From: Takakia lepidozioides
Lineage: Eukaryota > Streptophyta > Takakiopsida > Takakiales > Takakiaceae
Reading direction: 5' to 3'
NCBI GenBank assembly: GCA_030704615.1
Contig: CM060731.1
Coordinates: 54,668,221 to 54,732,220 of the forward strand
Length of the DNA: 64,000 bases
Shown here: positions 10,754-20,500 of the stretch, one piece after another
Layout of the letters: every line of letters starts with the position of its first letter
How positions within the stretch are numbered: the stretch's first letter is position 1
The notes under the pieces: model-generated
Seen by the model: only the letters and a program-made list of their open reading frames with translations
Database searches by the model: none
What the model was told of the DNA's origin: nothing
Translations under genes and position numbers: made by a program

Positions 10754-13700
10754 ATGCTCGAACCTGAGAGGGGGGGAGTTCGTGCACCAGCCAGGAGACC
10801 TCGTCGCAAGCTCCGGAAATTATACTTCGGACGTAGGCCAATGCCGAAGGGGAGGAAGCAGATGCGTCTACAGGAGGAGATTGCCATCTCCGAGCAGCAG
10901 GCCACTCAGGCAACCCAGCCACCAGTGAGAGCTCCATGCGATCGGGCTGCGCGCAGCTGATCGAGCACCGAACCCCCCATTTTGCTTCTGTAATTCTTAG
11001 ACTGAATGCTAGGAGACTTGAATGCAGAACATGTTTGCATGCCTAACATGAAAGGTGGACGTGCTGGAGGGATCGCAGGAATCCGAAGAGCCGCAGGAAG
11101 AGTCCGAGGAGCTAGCTGCAGCACGTACACCCACCCGATCCCCGAGCGCGGGTATTCCTGCCGGGCCTAGCCCTCTGCGATTCAAAGACGCGTCTTCGAA
11201 GGGCAAGTTCAAAGTCCCAGAGATCGACTCGCGTTCTTCGGTCATGGAGAATCGCCAGCAGGGGTCGGGCCCTTCTCCAGCAAAGTCGAAGAAGAAGCAG
11301 CCCGTCCCTCTACTGGCTTCTGAACCGGCTCAGGCCGATTCACCCCCCCCAACGCGAATGAAGCAGCAGGGTAGAAGACAGATTCAATTGCAGCAGACAC
11401 CTTCACCTGCAAGGATGAGGAAGCAGAAGGCAATCAGGGCGACGGGCGAACAATCTCCCGCAAAACCGCTTCCACGAGCTGAAGCTCAGTTCCTGGAGGA
11501 TTTCCCGCCTGCAGATGTTGGGGCCGACTCTGCTGCAGCGAAGGCAATGGGATCGACCGTTGATCTCGATTTGGTACCGGAGGAGGGTGCTGCCGCTCAA
11601 CTTTCGCAGCAAGACCTCACCACCGATGAGCAAGCAGGCCCGGAGGAGGCCTCTGCAATGGCAGAATTGCCCGCAGACAGGCCCCAGAGTGCAGCTCCAG
11701 TTGAGGATGCTCCAGCTGCTCAGCCACTACCGGCACCTACAGACATGTCTCCGGAGGATTTCAAAAGTGCAGCGGATAAAATGTTGGAGGAGACACACAG
11801 TAGCATTGGCAGAGTTCTGGGCAGCAGGGTATTCCAGCGGACTCTTTGAATCCCACTCTGTCGCATGGTCTCCCTTCCCATCGTCAGGCAGGCCCTTCCC
11901 GGAGATGTGGATAAGCTCAAGTTCGCATTTCGAGAAGGGTACCGTCTGGGATCGGCAGCGTTTTACGTTTCCATTGAGAATGAGGACGGCGAAACTCGTG
12001 GACCCACTGCCGATGAATTGTCAACGTGGGATACCCACTGGCACACTCGCAACCACGAATTCGAGGCGACGCTGAAGGGTGATCCGACTTCGGCCATATG
12101 TCGGGTAAAATGTTCTTTGTGTGGGACGGGAATCACCGACTTCTCGCCTGGTGGGAGTACATCAAGCAGAACCATGCCAAGCACATTGGCTGGCATTACA
12201 TGGTGGAGTGTGTCATCCTCAAGGTGAAGGCGGCAGACTCCTCCCTGCTCAAGAATGCCATGCCGGACCTCAACTCGTAAGATACTCATACCCTCCCTAG
12301 CACGTTCGAAATGCGGTGCCGCATTTCGGTTTCCATTCTGGTTTGTTTCCGTGCTTCCGTGTACTGAACTGGAGAGTGTGCCTTGCAGGGTCACTGAAAA
12401 TGCGTACGTGCATACCCACATGGCACACATGCTGTACAGGGTGAGGAAAACTGGTCTCACTGATCCGCAGATGTTTGCGGAAATGCTGGAGCCCGAGCTC
12501 ATTCAGAAAGCCGTTGCAAAAACAGACCGGACATGGTATCGTCTCACTATGGATGGAATGGTGGAGGTGATATATGAAGTAAGTCGTCCTCCAATTTCCC
12601 TCTGCTCATCCTTCCCCAATTTTCAGTAATGTTTCCACATGAATCGAATGCAACGCTTCCACATGTTTTTGTTGGCAGTCAAACATCAAGCTAGATTTGG
12701 CCCATGCCAAACGCTTCTTCATGGAAAGTGAGGGGCAGGTGAAAACGTTGCAGTCATTGACTGAGCACTTGAAGGAAGCCGGTGTCAAGTCCAGAACCAA
12801 ATACAAGTCAAAGCTTGTGAAGCTGGTGGCAATTGCAGATCCGGCACTTGGAAAGGACTTCATCCCCGAGATTGCAAAACACTATTCTCGGGCCATGCAG
12901 CCGACCATGCAATTGGAGAAACTGCATCACCTCTCAACGGCATGTGTGGAGGCGAAAGAGAAGGTGAGGTTTCAATGCACTGAAGTTCCTTCCTAGCAAT
13001 AGCCACTCTCTTCCAGCTCCTGACATTGGATCGGAAATGGCAGACACGGTGGCTGTCGATCTGGAATGCATCCGAGAGCATAAGGACAATGTGGTCTTTT
13101 CCACTCGAAGTTTCCGACCCTGCAGTGGATGTGTGGCTCAACCGCATGACTTGGTGGTTCCAGGTAATTCAAGGTACTTCCCCAGATTTGCTTTTCTGAA
13201 ATGAATTCCCTGAACTGCTACGTGACAATGCATTTGGGAATCGCAGGTAATGTCGAATGCGAAGGAGCAAGTCGTAATGCACACAAATTCGTTCGGCTTG
13301 TACGTCAAATGGGATGGAACACAGACATTGGAAGACTACGTGACACGTTTCAGATGTGCGTACAAGGACAACCTTTTCGCCAGAGAGCTACAGACAGCAA
13401 GAAGGAGCGTGGAGTTTACACATCAGGAGGGAGCGGGGAAAGCTGCAATGCGAATTGTTTACAGGTGAAGCACAGCTGCCCTTGTATGCGAAGCCTGGTT
13501 ACGAGGTTTGTCTCGGAAATGCGGCACCGCATTCGCATTTTATGTTTTCGGTGGCACTCTGCCAGTAGGTTGGTCTCAAGTTTTGCTCACGCATGCTGAC
13601 TGCCTTGCAGGTATATGAAATACGTGCTCCTTCAGACAGGGGCCCTGGCTCAAGAGCCCCCCTTCTTCATGGCTTGGACCGTGGCGGACCCAAGCTGTGT

Positions 13701-15962
13701 CTACACACCCGAGATGCAGAAACAATGGCATCCCGCGCATCTCGTTGGATGCCCGTGGTACCTGGACATGTCTGGCGGTATTGTTGACGAGTCTGAGAAA
13801 GATCTGCACGCCTTGGCAGAAGAGAAGAGAAAGGAAAGACGTGTCCCTGCTGGGCCAAAGTCGGCAAAGGAATCTGCTGCTCTGGAAGAATCCAGAAAGG
13901 CAGCTGAGATGGCACAAAAGACGGTGGATGCAGCTGTGCAGGCCCAACAGAAGGGGTCGAAGAAGAGGACTCGCCAGCAAGGAGCAGCTGTTGTGACACC
14001 TGCCAAAACGAAGAAGCAGAAACAGCCTGTTCAGGAAGAGGGTGAGGAAGAGGACTCCGATGGAGACTTTGCAACCAGCCCACCCCCCAAACGCAGGCTG
14101 CCTCCCTGTGCCCACCGTTGTCACGAGAGGCACGAGAACTGGCTCGGCAAAGAAGGCACTCTTCAACCCCCCAGGGGGGCACCCTTTCGAGCCGGTGGAA
14201 ATGAAGAGGCCGAAAGTGGCTCCCGAAACTGTAGTCCAGTGTGTAAATGAGAGTTTCTTGGCGGCTTTGGATGGACGGGCAGCCAAGTTGGCATACCTGA
14301 AGACCATGGAGGGTCTGAAGGGCAGAGCACTGAAGAAGGCGACTGCCGAAGAGCCTTCCGACACCCCAGGATTTCAGAATATGGTCTCGTTCTTTGAGAG
14401 GGTGTGTGCAGACAAGGATTGTAGGAGGGGCGGAAATGCCACCGAGTGGTCTTGCGATATGATCATCTTGGATATTCCGGACGGAGAGCCTGTGGAAGGA
14501 CTGCAAGCTTTGCCATCTTGGAACAGGTACTCGGAGGACTTTTGGAAGAAAGGATTCGGGCTTGCCCGCATGGTGTTGGACGACAGAGGCTGTGTGGTTG
14601 TCCTGGCGAGCAGAGGAAAAAACACTCAGACAGGAATTGCGAAGTGGACCCGCAAGAGCGCCGTCCCGATTCTGAAAAAGAAGTGGACGTGCATCAACAC
14701 ACTGGGCCTTCGGTCGGAAGGGAAGAAGGTGATTACGACACTGGCACTCGTCCATTCATTTGCTTGGGTGTTTTCAAATGCGGTGCCGCATTCGGTTTCT
14801 AATCGTTTTCCCCCTGTGTATGCAGACGAAGCAGTTCGATGCATACTGCTTTGTGAAGGAGAACTCCACCTTTGCTTTCCGGAAGGAGGGAGGAAAGGTT
14901 GACCCGAACTGCGACCCACTCGATTACGACGTTCTGTTCAACAACGTTCCCAAGGAACTTCTCCCTCATAGCCTCACTTCAACGGAACCCCTGCGGTACT
15001 CACGGACTCGGAGCCCTGCCTTCATTCAGACAATTATGGAGACATGCACAGACGTGGAGGGCACAGTGCTCGACCTCATCTGTGGGACAGGTATGCAGAA
15101 TCTTGATCTCTGCTGTTCTGCAAATTCTCGTTAGGATGTAGTTCGCAACATCTGAAGCGCCATGTGGTAATGTGTGGATGGCATTGTAACAGGTGCCTCA
15201 ATGTGGGCTGGGCGGTTTTCCGACCGGCACCTCTTTGCCTACGAGGAGGATTCATCCGTGTGGGGATCCCATCTGGAGGGGCTGCAACGGAATGTGAAGG
15301 CTCCCGACAGAGCCGAAGTCTCCTCGGATTCGTCAGAGTCCGAGGAAGACACAGTGGACATTGATGCGGAGGAGAACCCGGAATACGAGTGAGTGCAAAC
15401 ATTGTAAGTTTGCAAAGCCTTCTGGGTCATTTATGTCAAACGAATTTCCCGACTGTGGTTCTCATTAGTCTCGTTGATGATTGTCATGTGCAGGATTGCA
15501 GGGTCCGGGTCGAAACATGTAGGGCCTACACTTCCTGCCAGGAAGAATGTCCCGTTCTTTGCGAGGGCCGATTTCATGACGAGCCCGGTGAGGGACTACT
15601 CCCTTCCTAGTTATGCAGCTAAACTCGCAAATACAGCGATTAGAAGAAGTGAGAATCCCAGTAAAGTAGAGCAGATTTTGGAGAGGGCTAGGGAGGACAG
15701 AAGGATAAGGAAAGAGTTGGCAGCAGCTCAGACAGGTAGACGGGTACGAAAGTACATATGTGATTCAGCGGATGAGAGCGACGCAGACAGGGAGGAAGAC
15801 GACCCAACGGAGGTGAGATGGACAGTTCCGCAAGGGGAAGATGGGATTTTCGAAAGCCTGGCCAACGAGCAGTCCGCTGGAGATGAGAGAGGCACTGAGG
15901 GGGTGGAGGAGGAGCAGGACAGTCTAGAACAGGATGAGGATTCGGATAATTTTCAAGATTAA
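10754..15962 (+). CDS. ParB-like / DNA-methyltransferase-like fusion gene, Element A copy (damaged)
   Basis: Ten exons can be placed by splice sites and by alignment to the copies in B and C: 10754-10924, 11055-12278, 12389-12578, 12679-12963, 13017-13163, 13247-13464, 13611-14728, 14826-15090, 15193-15388, 15494-15962. The N-terminus is charged and low-complexity. Then comes a ParB-like segment: IPLCRMVSLPIVR, FREGYRLGSAAFYVS, and SGKMFFVWDGNHRLLAW near 12,098, recalling the GxHR box of ParB. A helical middle follows. Next is a permuted beta-class methyltransferase-like core: CDMIILDIPDG (14,450-14,482) at the DPPY position, then TRSPAFIQTIMETC and VLDLICGTG (to 15,090) joined to ASMWAGRFSDRHLFAYE. 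The tail is acidic. Damage: an in-frame TGA at 11,847-11,849, where copy C has Arg, and one-base frameshifts near 12,090 and 14,100. The family call rests on motif reading; activity is unknown. Confidence 0.7.
12307..14795. repeat. Element A palindromes inside three introns of the ParB/MTase-like gene
   Basis: Single palindromes of the same half-site type are centred at 12,317.5, 13,525.5 and 14,784.5, each within an intron. None lies in an exon. Their presence away from the main array argues that they are functional or mobile sites rather than only tandem-duplication products. Confidence 0.8.
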
Positions 15963-16098
15963 TAGAATTTTAATGAAGTCTCTGTAAATGTAAATTCTCT
16001 TCCAGAGTATATAAAGGAAATTCTGCCCGACATTCGTGACCCCTCTCCAGTGTGCATTCCAGCCACACAATCGCCCAAACCACGACGCTCCCAAAATC
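15963..16098 (+). terminator. 3' flank of the Element A ParB/MTase-like gene
   Basis: An AT-rich stretch follows the TAA stop at 15,960-15,962. No canonical AATAAA is obvious. It contains no other feature before the downstream palindromes begin. Confidence 0.35.
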
Positions 16099-16832
16099 GG
16101 AAATGGGGCACCGCATTTCCAAAACAGGGGAACTCTAAGAACCTCTTTTCGAAATGCGGCACCGCATTTCCAAAACAGGGGAGGGACTAAATTTTCCATT
16201 TCAATCTTGGCATAGTAAAAAGTAATCTGAATTGGAAATGCGGTGCCGCATTTCCAAAATTTCCTTTGTCCACACGCCAGTTTTGGCCTCTCCCACTCAT
16301 TGCATGGATGCCACCACGCTTACAGAGGTCGAACAACGAGGTCGAACAAGGAGGTCGACATGGTGGGATTGAAAATGCGGTGCCGCATTTCAGTATTGGG
16401 GATGGTCGTTGTTCGAACTGCAGGCCCATCAGCAAAAAATTGGCACCGCATTCCATTGTTAAATAAAAGTCGATGACGGACATGGAAATGCGGCGCCGCA
16501 TTTCCAGAACGGACATCGCAATTTGTCCATCTGCAGACCCTCTCTCGGAAATGCGGTAACGCATTCCATCGCGCTGGTCGGAAATGTCACACTTTTCGAA
16601 GTGTTGTACGGAAATGCGGCACCGCATTCCCTTGTCCAAAAAGAAGTTTCCATTGCCAAGCTGGAAATGCGTCGCCGCATTTGCAATGCCAACCTCGTTT
16701 TCTGATCAATTTATAGACCCGTGTTGGTATTTCGTGTACCTGGACGGAAATGATGCACCGCATTTCGATGTCCGACATGGAAATGCGGTGCCGCATTTCG
16801 GTGCCGACATGGAAATGCGGCGCCGCATTTCG
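16099..16832. repeat. Dispersed Element A palindromes downstream of the ParB/MTase-like gene
   Basis: Twelve palindromes of the GGAAATGCGG type are centred at about 16109.5, 16160.5, 16244.5, 16381.5, 16444.5, 16494.5, 16557.5, 16620.5, 16673.5, 16756.5, 16789.5 and 16821.5. The spacers are not tandem copies of each other. The distances are 51, 84, 137, 63, 50, 63, 63, 53, 83, 33 and 32, mostly close to whole multiples of 10.5. Confidence 0.9.
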
Positions 16833-17088
16833 ATGTCCGACATGGCGTTACTCTGGTATATTCTTGACACATGACTCACATACCGGTTACTCTGCTATAT
16901 TCATCCGGACAGACACATTGTAGAAATGAGACATCAAATTGTAAACAGTGGGCCAATTCCGACAGTTATTCAACACAATGAAACACAATCATATAGAAGT
17001 GAGGTACGATGGGTTTATTGATCGGACACGATGTCTCACATTTACCAAGTGCAGACAAAACTAAGCCCTTCCTCCTTCTACATGGGCT
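16833..17088. other. Spacer between palindromes and the paired unknown genes
   Basis: No coding family or further palindrome is seen. It would include the 3' UTR of the minus-strand gene that ends at 17,089. Confidence 0.5.
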
Positions 17089-17790
17089 TCACCAAGTCGA
17101 CGGAACTTCGATACCCCTCAAAACAAGCTCATCACTGCTGCGGCACCTCGAGGTAAACTGCAATTCGGTCGTTCTGCTGCCCTTGCTGGAGCCGACGACA
17201 ATGTCATGTCCATCAATGATACCACCATCATACATTGACAAGGTCACTGTGGGCCTCATGTGCCCGTGCGATTCGTCTTCGCAACGCAGCCGAATGTCTC
17301 CATACACTGGAAGAGCGGAGTGATCTGCACGTATATAGTTTTCCCCGGTGCCGTCCTCCCTGGTCCACTGGCAGCAGTTCCAGCGCCAAAGCGAGGCCGT
17401 GCGTGATCTATCCGGCATCCCTTTCCAGCTTGGTATATCGAGGTCAACAATTTTCAGGACCCACGGACCGCATTGACCCTCGCCCTCACCTCGCTCAAAG
17501 CGGTAATAGCCCTCCAGATACTCCATTGCGCGCAAAGACTCTTGCTTGATTCCAGCAGCGTCTGTGAAAATAGAGAGCCAGACAATGATGTCTCCTGATT
17601 CTGGTTTGAACATAGCATAATCGTGGCCATGATAAGGGCAGTCGGCTGGATTTCGGCGGCACGGCATCCTTGAAAAAGAGTAACGGAGTACGCTCAATGA
17701 CAGCAGCTCCCGGATGGAGGAGGAGCAGCGCGGTGGCTGGAAAAAGTTCAAGCTAACGCTGCAATTCCTCACAAACACTCCAGGGCACAT
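17089..17790 (-). CDS. Unknown protein, member 1 of a divergent paralogous pair in Element A
   Basis: A 233-codon uninterrupted frame starts MCPGVFVRNCS. I do not recognise the family. It is clearly related to the divergent gene at 18,017-18,781. Shared blocks in order are RMPCRRNPADCP then HDYAM; SGDIIVW; EYLEGYYRFERG; PWVLKIVDLDIPSW; RWNCCQWT; PVYGDIR; MYDGGIIDGHDIVV; and a C-terminal ELVLRGIEVPST. Conserved cysteines (PC...DCP and the CC pair) suggest metal binding or disulfides. I see no signal peptide or membrane segment with confidence. An intact frame with strong conservation, next to damaged transposase and methyltransferase-like genes, suggests it may be the better-preserved cargo. 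The function is unknown. Confidence 0.7.
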   Translation of the reverse strand: MCPGVFVRNCSVSLNFFQPPRCSSSIRELLSLSVLRYSFSRMPCRRNPADCPYHGHDYAMFKPESGDIIVWLSIFTDAAGIKQESLRAMEYLEGYYRFERGEGEGQCGPWVLKIVDLDIPSWKGMPDRSRTASLWRWNCCQWTREDGTGENYIRADHSALPVYGDIRLRCEDESHGHMRPTVTLSMYDGGIIDGHDIVVGSSKGSRTTELQFTSRCRSSDELVLRGIEVPSTW

Positions 17791-18016
17791 TTAAATTTCC
17801 CCCCTACAGGATCCTGGACCAATGAAGATTGGCTGCTGCATGAATGTAGCCGTTTCAGTTTCCTACCCTGCCATGCAAACTATGGGCAGTCACTGCCAGG
17901 TGGGCCGATAGCCACTGGACACGACGAAGTCCATCCCCTCTTCGATGTAAATGCGGCGCCGAATTTCCATCCGGGGGGATGGACTTCGGTGGCAGATCTC
18001 AAACTATAACTTGTTG
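17791..18016. promoter_or_regulatory. Shared upstream region of the divergent pair, with one palindrome
   Basis: The 226-base spacer separates the two starts and contains a palindrome at 17,947-17,968 with an Element A left half (TAAATGCGG) and an Element C right half (CCGAATTTCC). A palindrome placed between two divergent genes repeats the layout of the main array, so it is a candidate regulatory site. Confidence 0.5.
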
Positions 18017-18781
18017 ATGAGAAAGATATATGGCTTCATCCACCGCTGGCGTGATGAACACGTTCCACCTCCGTCGGTGGGTACGTGTGACCCAGATGCT
18101 CCATTATTGGAGGCCGGACTGCTCTTCCGCTTCGTATCATTTCCAAAATCTAAGGGCTTCGTAGCTGTCCGCAAGGTCATCGGCATCCAAGTCGTCCTCA
18201 GGTCCTCCTTTGCAAGGATGCCGTGCTTCCGGAACCGGGACGACTGCCCCTTTGGAGGCATCGATTATGCAATGTATTCGGCCACATCGGGAGACATTGT
18301 TATCTGGTACACAGATTACACAGAAGATACTGGTTCGATTGTGGAAACATTGGTGGCTTTTGAGTATATCGTAGGCCACTACGCCTTCGAGCGGGGTGAC
18401 GATCTTGGTTTGAGGAGTCCGTGGCTCCTGCGCATCCTCGATTCCGATTTTCCCAGCTACGACGGTCACCCATGCAGAAGAAGGCGCACTGCTATGCTGT
18501 TGCGGTGGAACTGCTGCCACTGGACGTGGGTGGACTCCATCGGAGAGACCTATTCTCCTCGAGGAGTGCGCTCCTCTTCTCCATTGTATGGGGACATTCG
18601 CATTGGTGTGGACGACGAAAACGTGAAGATTTCCATATTCGATGGTGGTATGATTGAAGGGCAGGACATTGTGGTGAACATCACTAGGGGCGGTACAACG
18701 GCTGCAATCGACTTTACATGGAGGAGCCCCAGGACTCATGAGCTAGTTCTGAGAGCAGTCGAAGTCCCATTGACAACGTGA
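18017..18781 (+). CDS. Unknown protein, member 2 of a divergent paralogous pair in Element A
   Basis: About 254 codons run from the first ATG with a following basic stretch (MRKIYGFIHRWRDE). The frame is open further upstream to 17,951, but that part is the palindrome. It is paralogous to the minus-strand gene at 17,089-17,790 along its whole length: RMPCFRNRDDCP, DYAMYSATSGDIVIW, EYIVGHYAFERG, SPWLLRILDSDFPS, RWNCCHWTWVDSIGE, PLYGDIRI, IFDGGMIEGQDIVV and a C-terminal HELVLRAVEVPLTT. It is longer at the N-terminus than its partner. I do not recognise the family. A likely poly(A) signal AATAAA is at 18,865-18,870. The divergent arrangement suggests duplication by inversion. Confidence 0.7.
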   Translation: MRKIYGFIHRWRDEHVPPPSVGTCDPDAPLLEAGLLFRFVSFPKSKGFVAVRKVIGIQVVLRSSFARMPCFRNRDDCPFGGIDYAMYSATSGDIVIWYTDYTEDTGSIVETLVAFEYIVGHYAFERGDDLGLRSPWLLRILDSDFPSYDGHPCRRRRTAMLLRWNCCHWTWVDSIGETYSPRGVRSSSPLYGDIRIGVDDENVKISIFDGGMIEGQDIVVNITRGGTTAAIDFTWRSPRTHELVLRAVEVPLTT

Positions 18782-19198
18782 CTTGTATTCAGTAGGCACA
18801 GGGCTCAAGATTTGAGGGCACAATCAGCACAGTAGACGTGCTTCAAATGCAATTCATGTGGATCAATAAAAACCTCATTGTGCCCTCTTTTTATTCTATT
18901 CTGTGTCCATCGTTCCGAGAATGCGTCATTGCTCATTTCGTTTGGGATTGGGAGTGTGGGTGAATTTTGCAAATGGCTGGTAGGCTGAAATGGGCCCCCA
19001 TTGTACAGAGCAGTACCACCCTACCATTCGCGAAACATTGCCTTTCAATATATAATTCTAAATAACATTGCCGAACCTCCTTCATCGGGAGGTCCTTCTC
19101 CCCCTATGACCGTGGCACCCTAAACCCTATTCCCGCGGACACTCATTTCTGGAAAATAGTGCTGCTCATGTTTTTTTCCACACTTACGACTCTGCTCC
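18782..19198. other. 3' UTR and right subterminal region of Element A
   Basis: AATAAA is at 18,865-18,870. Beyond it there is no gene and no palindrome of the array type. Confidence 0.6.
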
Positions 19199-19243
19199 TG
19201 GCTCATGCCGCTCATGGCTCATGGCTCATGAAATAGCAGCCCC
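19199..19243. repeat. Right terminal inverted repeat and subterminal repeats of Element A
   Basis: Three to four reverse-complement CATGAGC copies lead into the terminal repeat at 19,224-19,243, read inward as GGGGCTGCTATTTCATGAGC. The same 20 bases begin Element C at 52,384. Confidence 0.85.
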
Positions 19244-19253
19244 CCTTCCAGTG
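19244..19253. repeat. Right target-site duplication of Element A
   Basis: CCTTCCAGTG, identical to 3318-3327. It belongs to the LINE coding sequence on both sides. Confidence 0.85.
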
Positions 19254-20500
19254 CCTCGGCCATAGGCGGGGCAATGAGAAGTGGGGAGTGAGCCAGGCAA
19301 GCATTGAGTGTGGCTGCTGCTACAGGCCTGTCACTCTTAAAGAGGGTCTGAAGTGGCTGGCAGCGAATGTAGCCATGGGCTGCCCTGCCTTCTCAGCCTA
19401 GTTTTTGCAAAGAAGTACTTGGACATTTTTTCGCCCTTGGATGACCAGTTTACACCTGCTGACAACTTAAGCTTCTGCTCCTGCAGGTCTTGGAAGAATT
19501 GCAGATTTTGTTTTGCTTCCAGGTAGGTATCGTAAGTTTCTTGATCACAGCGAGGAGATTCCATTCTTCTCTGACAGACTGAGAGGCACTTGATGAGTGC
19601 CCTTACCCTCCTTTTTCTAGTGGCTGCAATCTCTCTACTCATCTGCTGACTGGCTGCCCCCACTGCTTTGAGCTTGGTCATGAACTTATCTGATCGGTTT
19701 TGGGAGACAGTGCCAGCCTGAGACCAAGCTGTCCGCAAGCCTTGTGTGAACTCCGGGATCTGTAGCAGAGAGGCATTCATTTTGTAAAGACCCTTGCCCC
19801 TTGGCCGAGTGTTTGGAATATCCAATGAAGCCTCAATGACGGCGTGATCAAAGCTAGGGTGGATGGGCTATTGGGGTAGCCTCCGGGACCATTGGATATA
19901 GTCCAAGGAGGCGTAGAATCTGTCCAATCTAGCCTTCTGGAGATCCACGAGAGCTCTGTTATTTGACCAAGTGAAGACTGAGCCAGAGGGGGGGTATAGG
20001 CCCCGGTTTGCCGCTTCTATTTCCACCAAATTGTGGTTGAGGGTGAGGGAATGTCAGTGTTGTGTCTCTGCCACGTCTGGGTTAAACTGTCCCAAGACCC
20101 CGTCTGTCAGTAGGAGACTCAACCATATTGAAATCTCCTGTCAGCACCCAGAAATCTATGTCTTGTTTTAGTTCCATATTGGTATTTATGGATTCCCAAA
20201 GTTGTGCCCTTCCTGCTGGCGAGTTTGGAGCATAAATATTAATTAACCCCAGCCGGCCACCTTTGGCTGGAAGGTCTATGGCACAATATTGAACTCTGCC
20301 TGGAACCCATGAGCCTTCCGAGACTATATATTGAAAGAGGGATGGGGAAACCAAGATGGCGGGTGCCTCCTCTGGAACCTTCGGAAGTTGGTTTCAAGAG
20401 GGAGTTTGCCCGTGGCCAGAGATTATCTGAGAGAGAAGCAATTTTCCCTAAATCAAGTTTGTGTTCTTGTAAGAAGAGAATTGCTTCTTTTCAAAGGTGA
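19244..20500 (-). pseudogene. LINE endonuclease and linker, upstream half of the split LINE
   Basis: On the minus strand this begins near 20,500 with an endonuclease/exonuclease/phosphatase domain. LFLQEHKLD then GSRGGTRHLGFP lead to INIYAPNSPAGRAQLW and VLTGDFNMVESPTDRRG, the GDFN being catalytic. A basic coiled linker follows (RMESPRCDQETYDTYLEAK, WSSKGEKMSKYFFAKT). It stops at the Element A insertion; the RT part is at 3,086-3,327. Frameshifts near 20,340 and 20,100 and a stop near 19,870 show it was already inactive or has decayed. Confidence 0.85.

Larger units (their letters stand above)
3328..19243. mobile_element. Element A: ~15.9 kb MULE-like transposon with ParB/methyltransferase-like cargo
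   Basis: The boundaries are set by three agreeing observations: a 10-11 bp duplication (CCTTCCAGTG) on both sides, terminal inverted repeats (AGGTTTACTATTTCATGAGC on the left, GGGGCTGCTATTTCATGAGC reading inward from the right, 15 of 20 matching), and a LINE coding frame that is interrupted here and continues outside. The cargo, left to right, is a SWIM-MULE transposase (minus), a palindrome array, a ParB-like/methyltransferase-like gene (plus), dispersed palindromes, and a divergent pair of paralogous unknown genes. Tandem CATGAGC repeats sit just inside both ends and are plausible transposase-binding sites. The transposase and the methyltransferase-like gene each carry reading-frame damage, so this copy is probably not autonomous as sequenced. 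The right-end repeat is identical over 20 bases to the left end of Element C. Confidence 0.85.
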
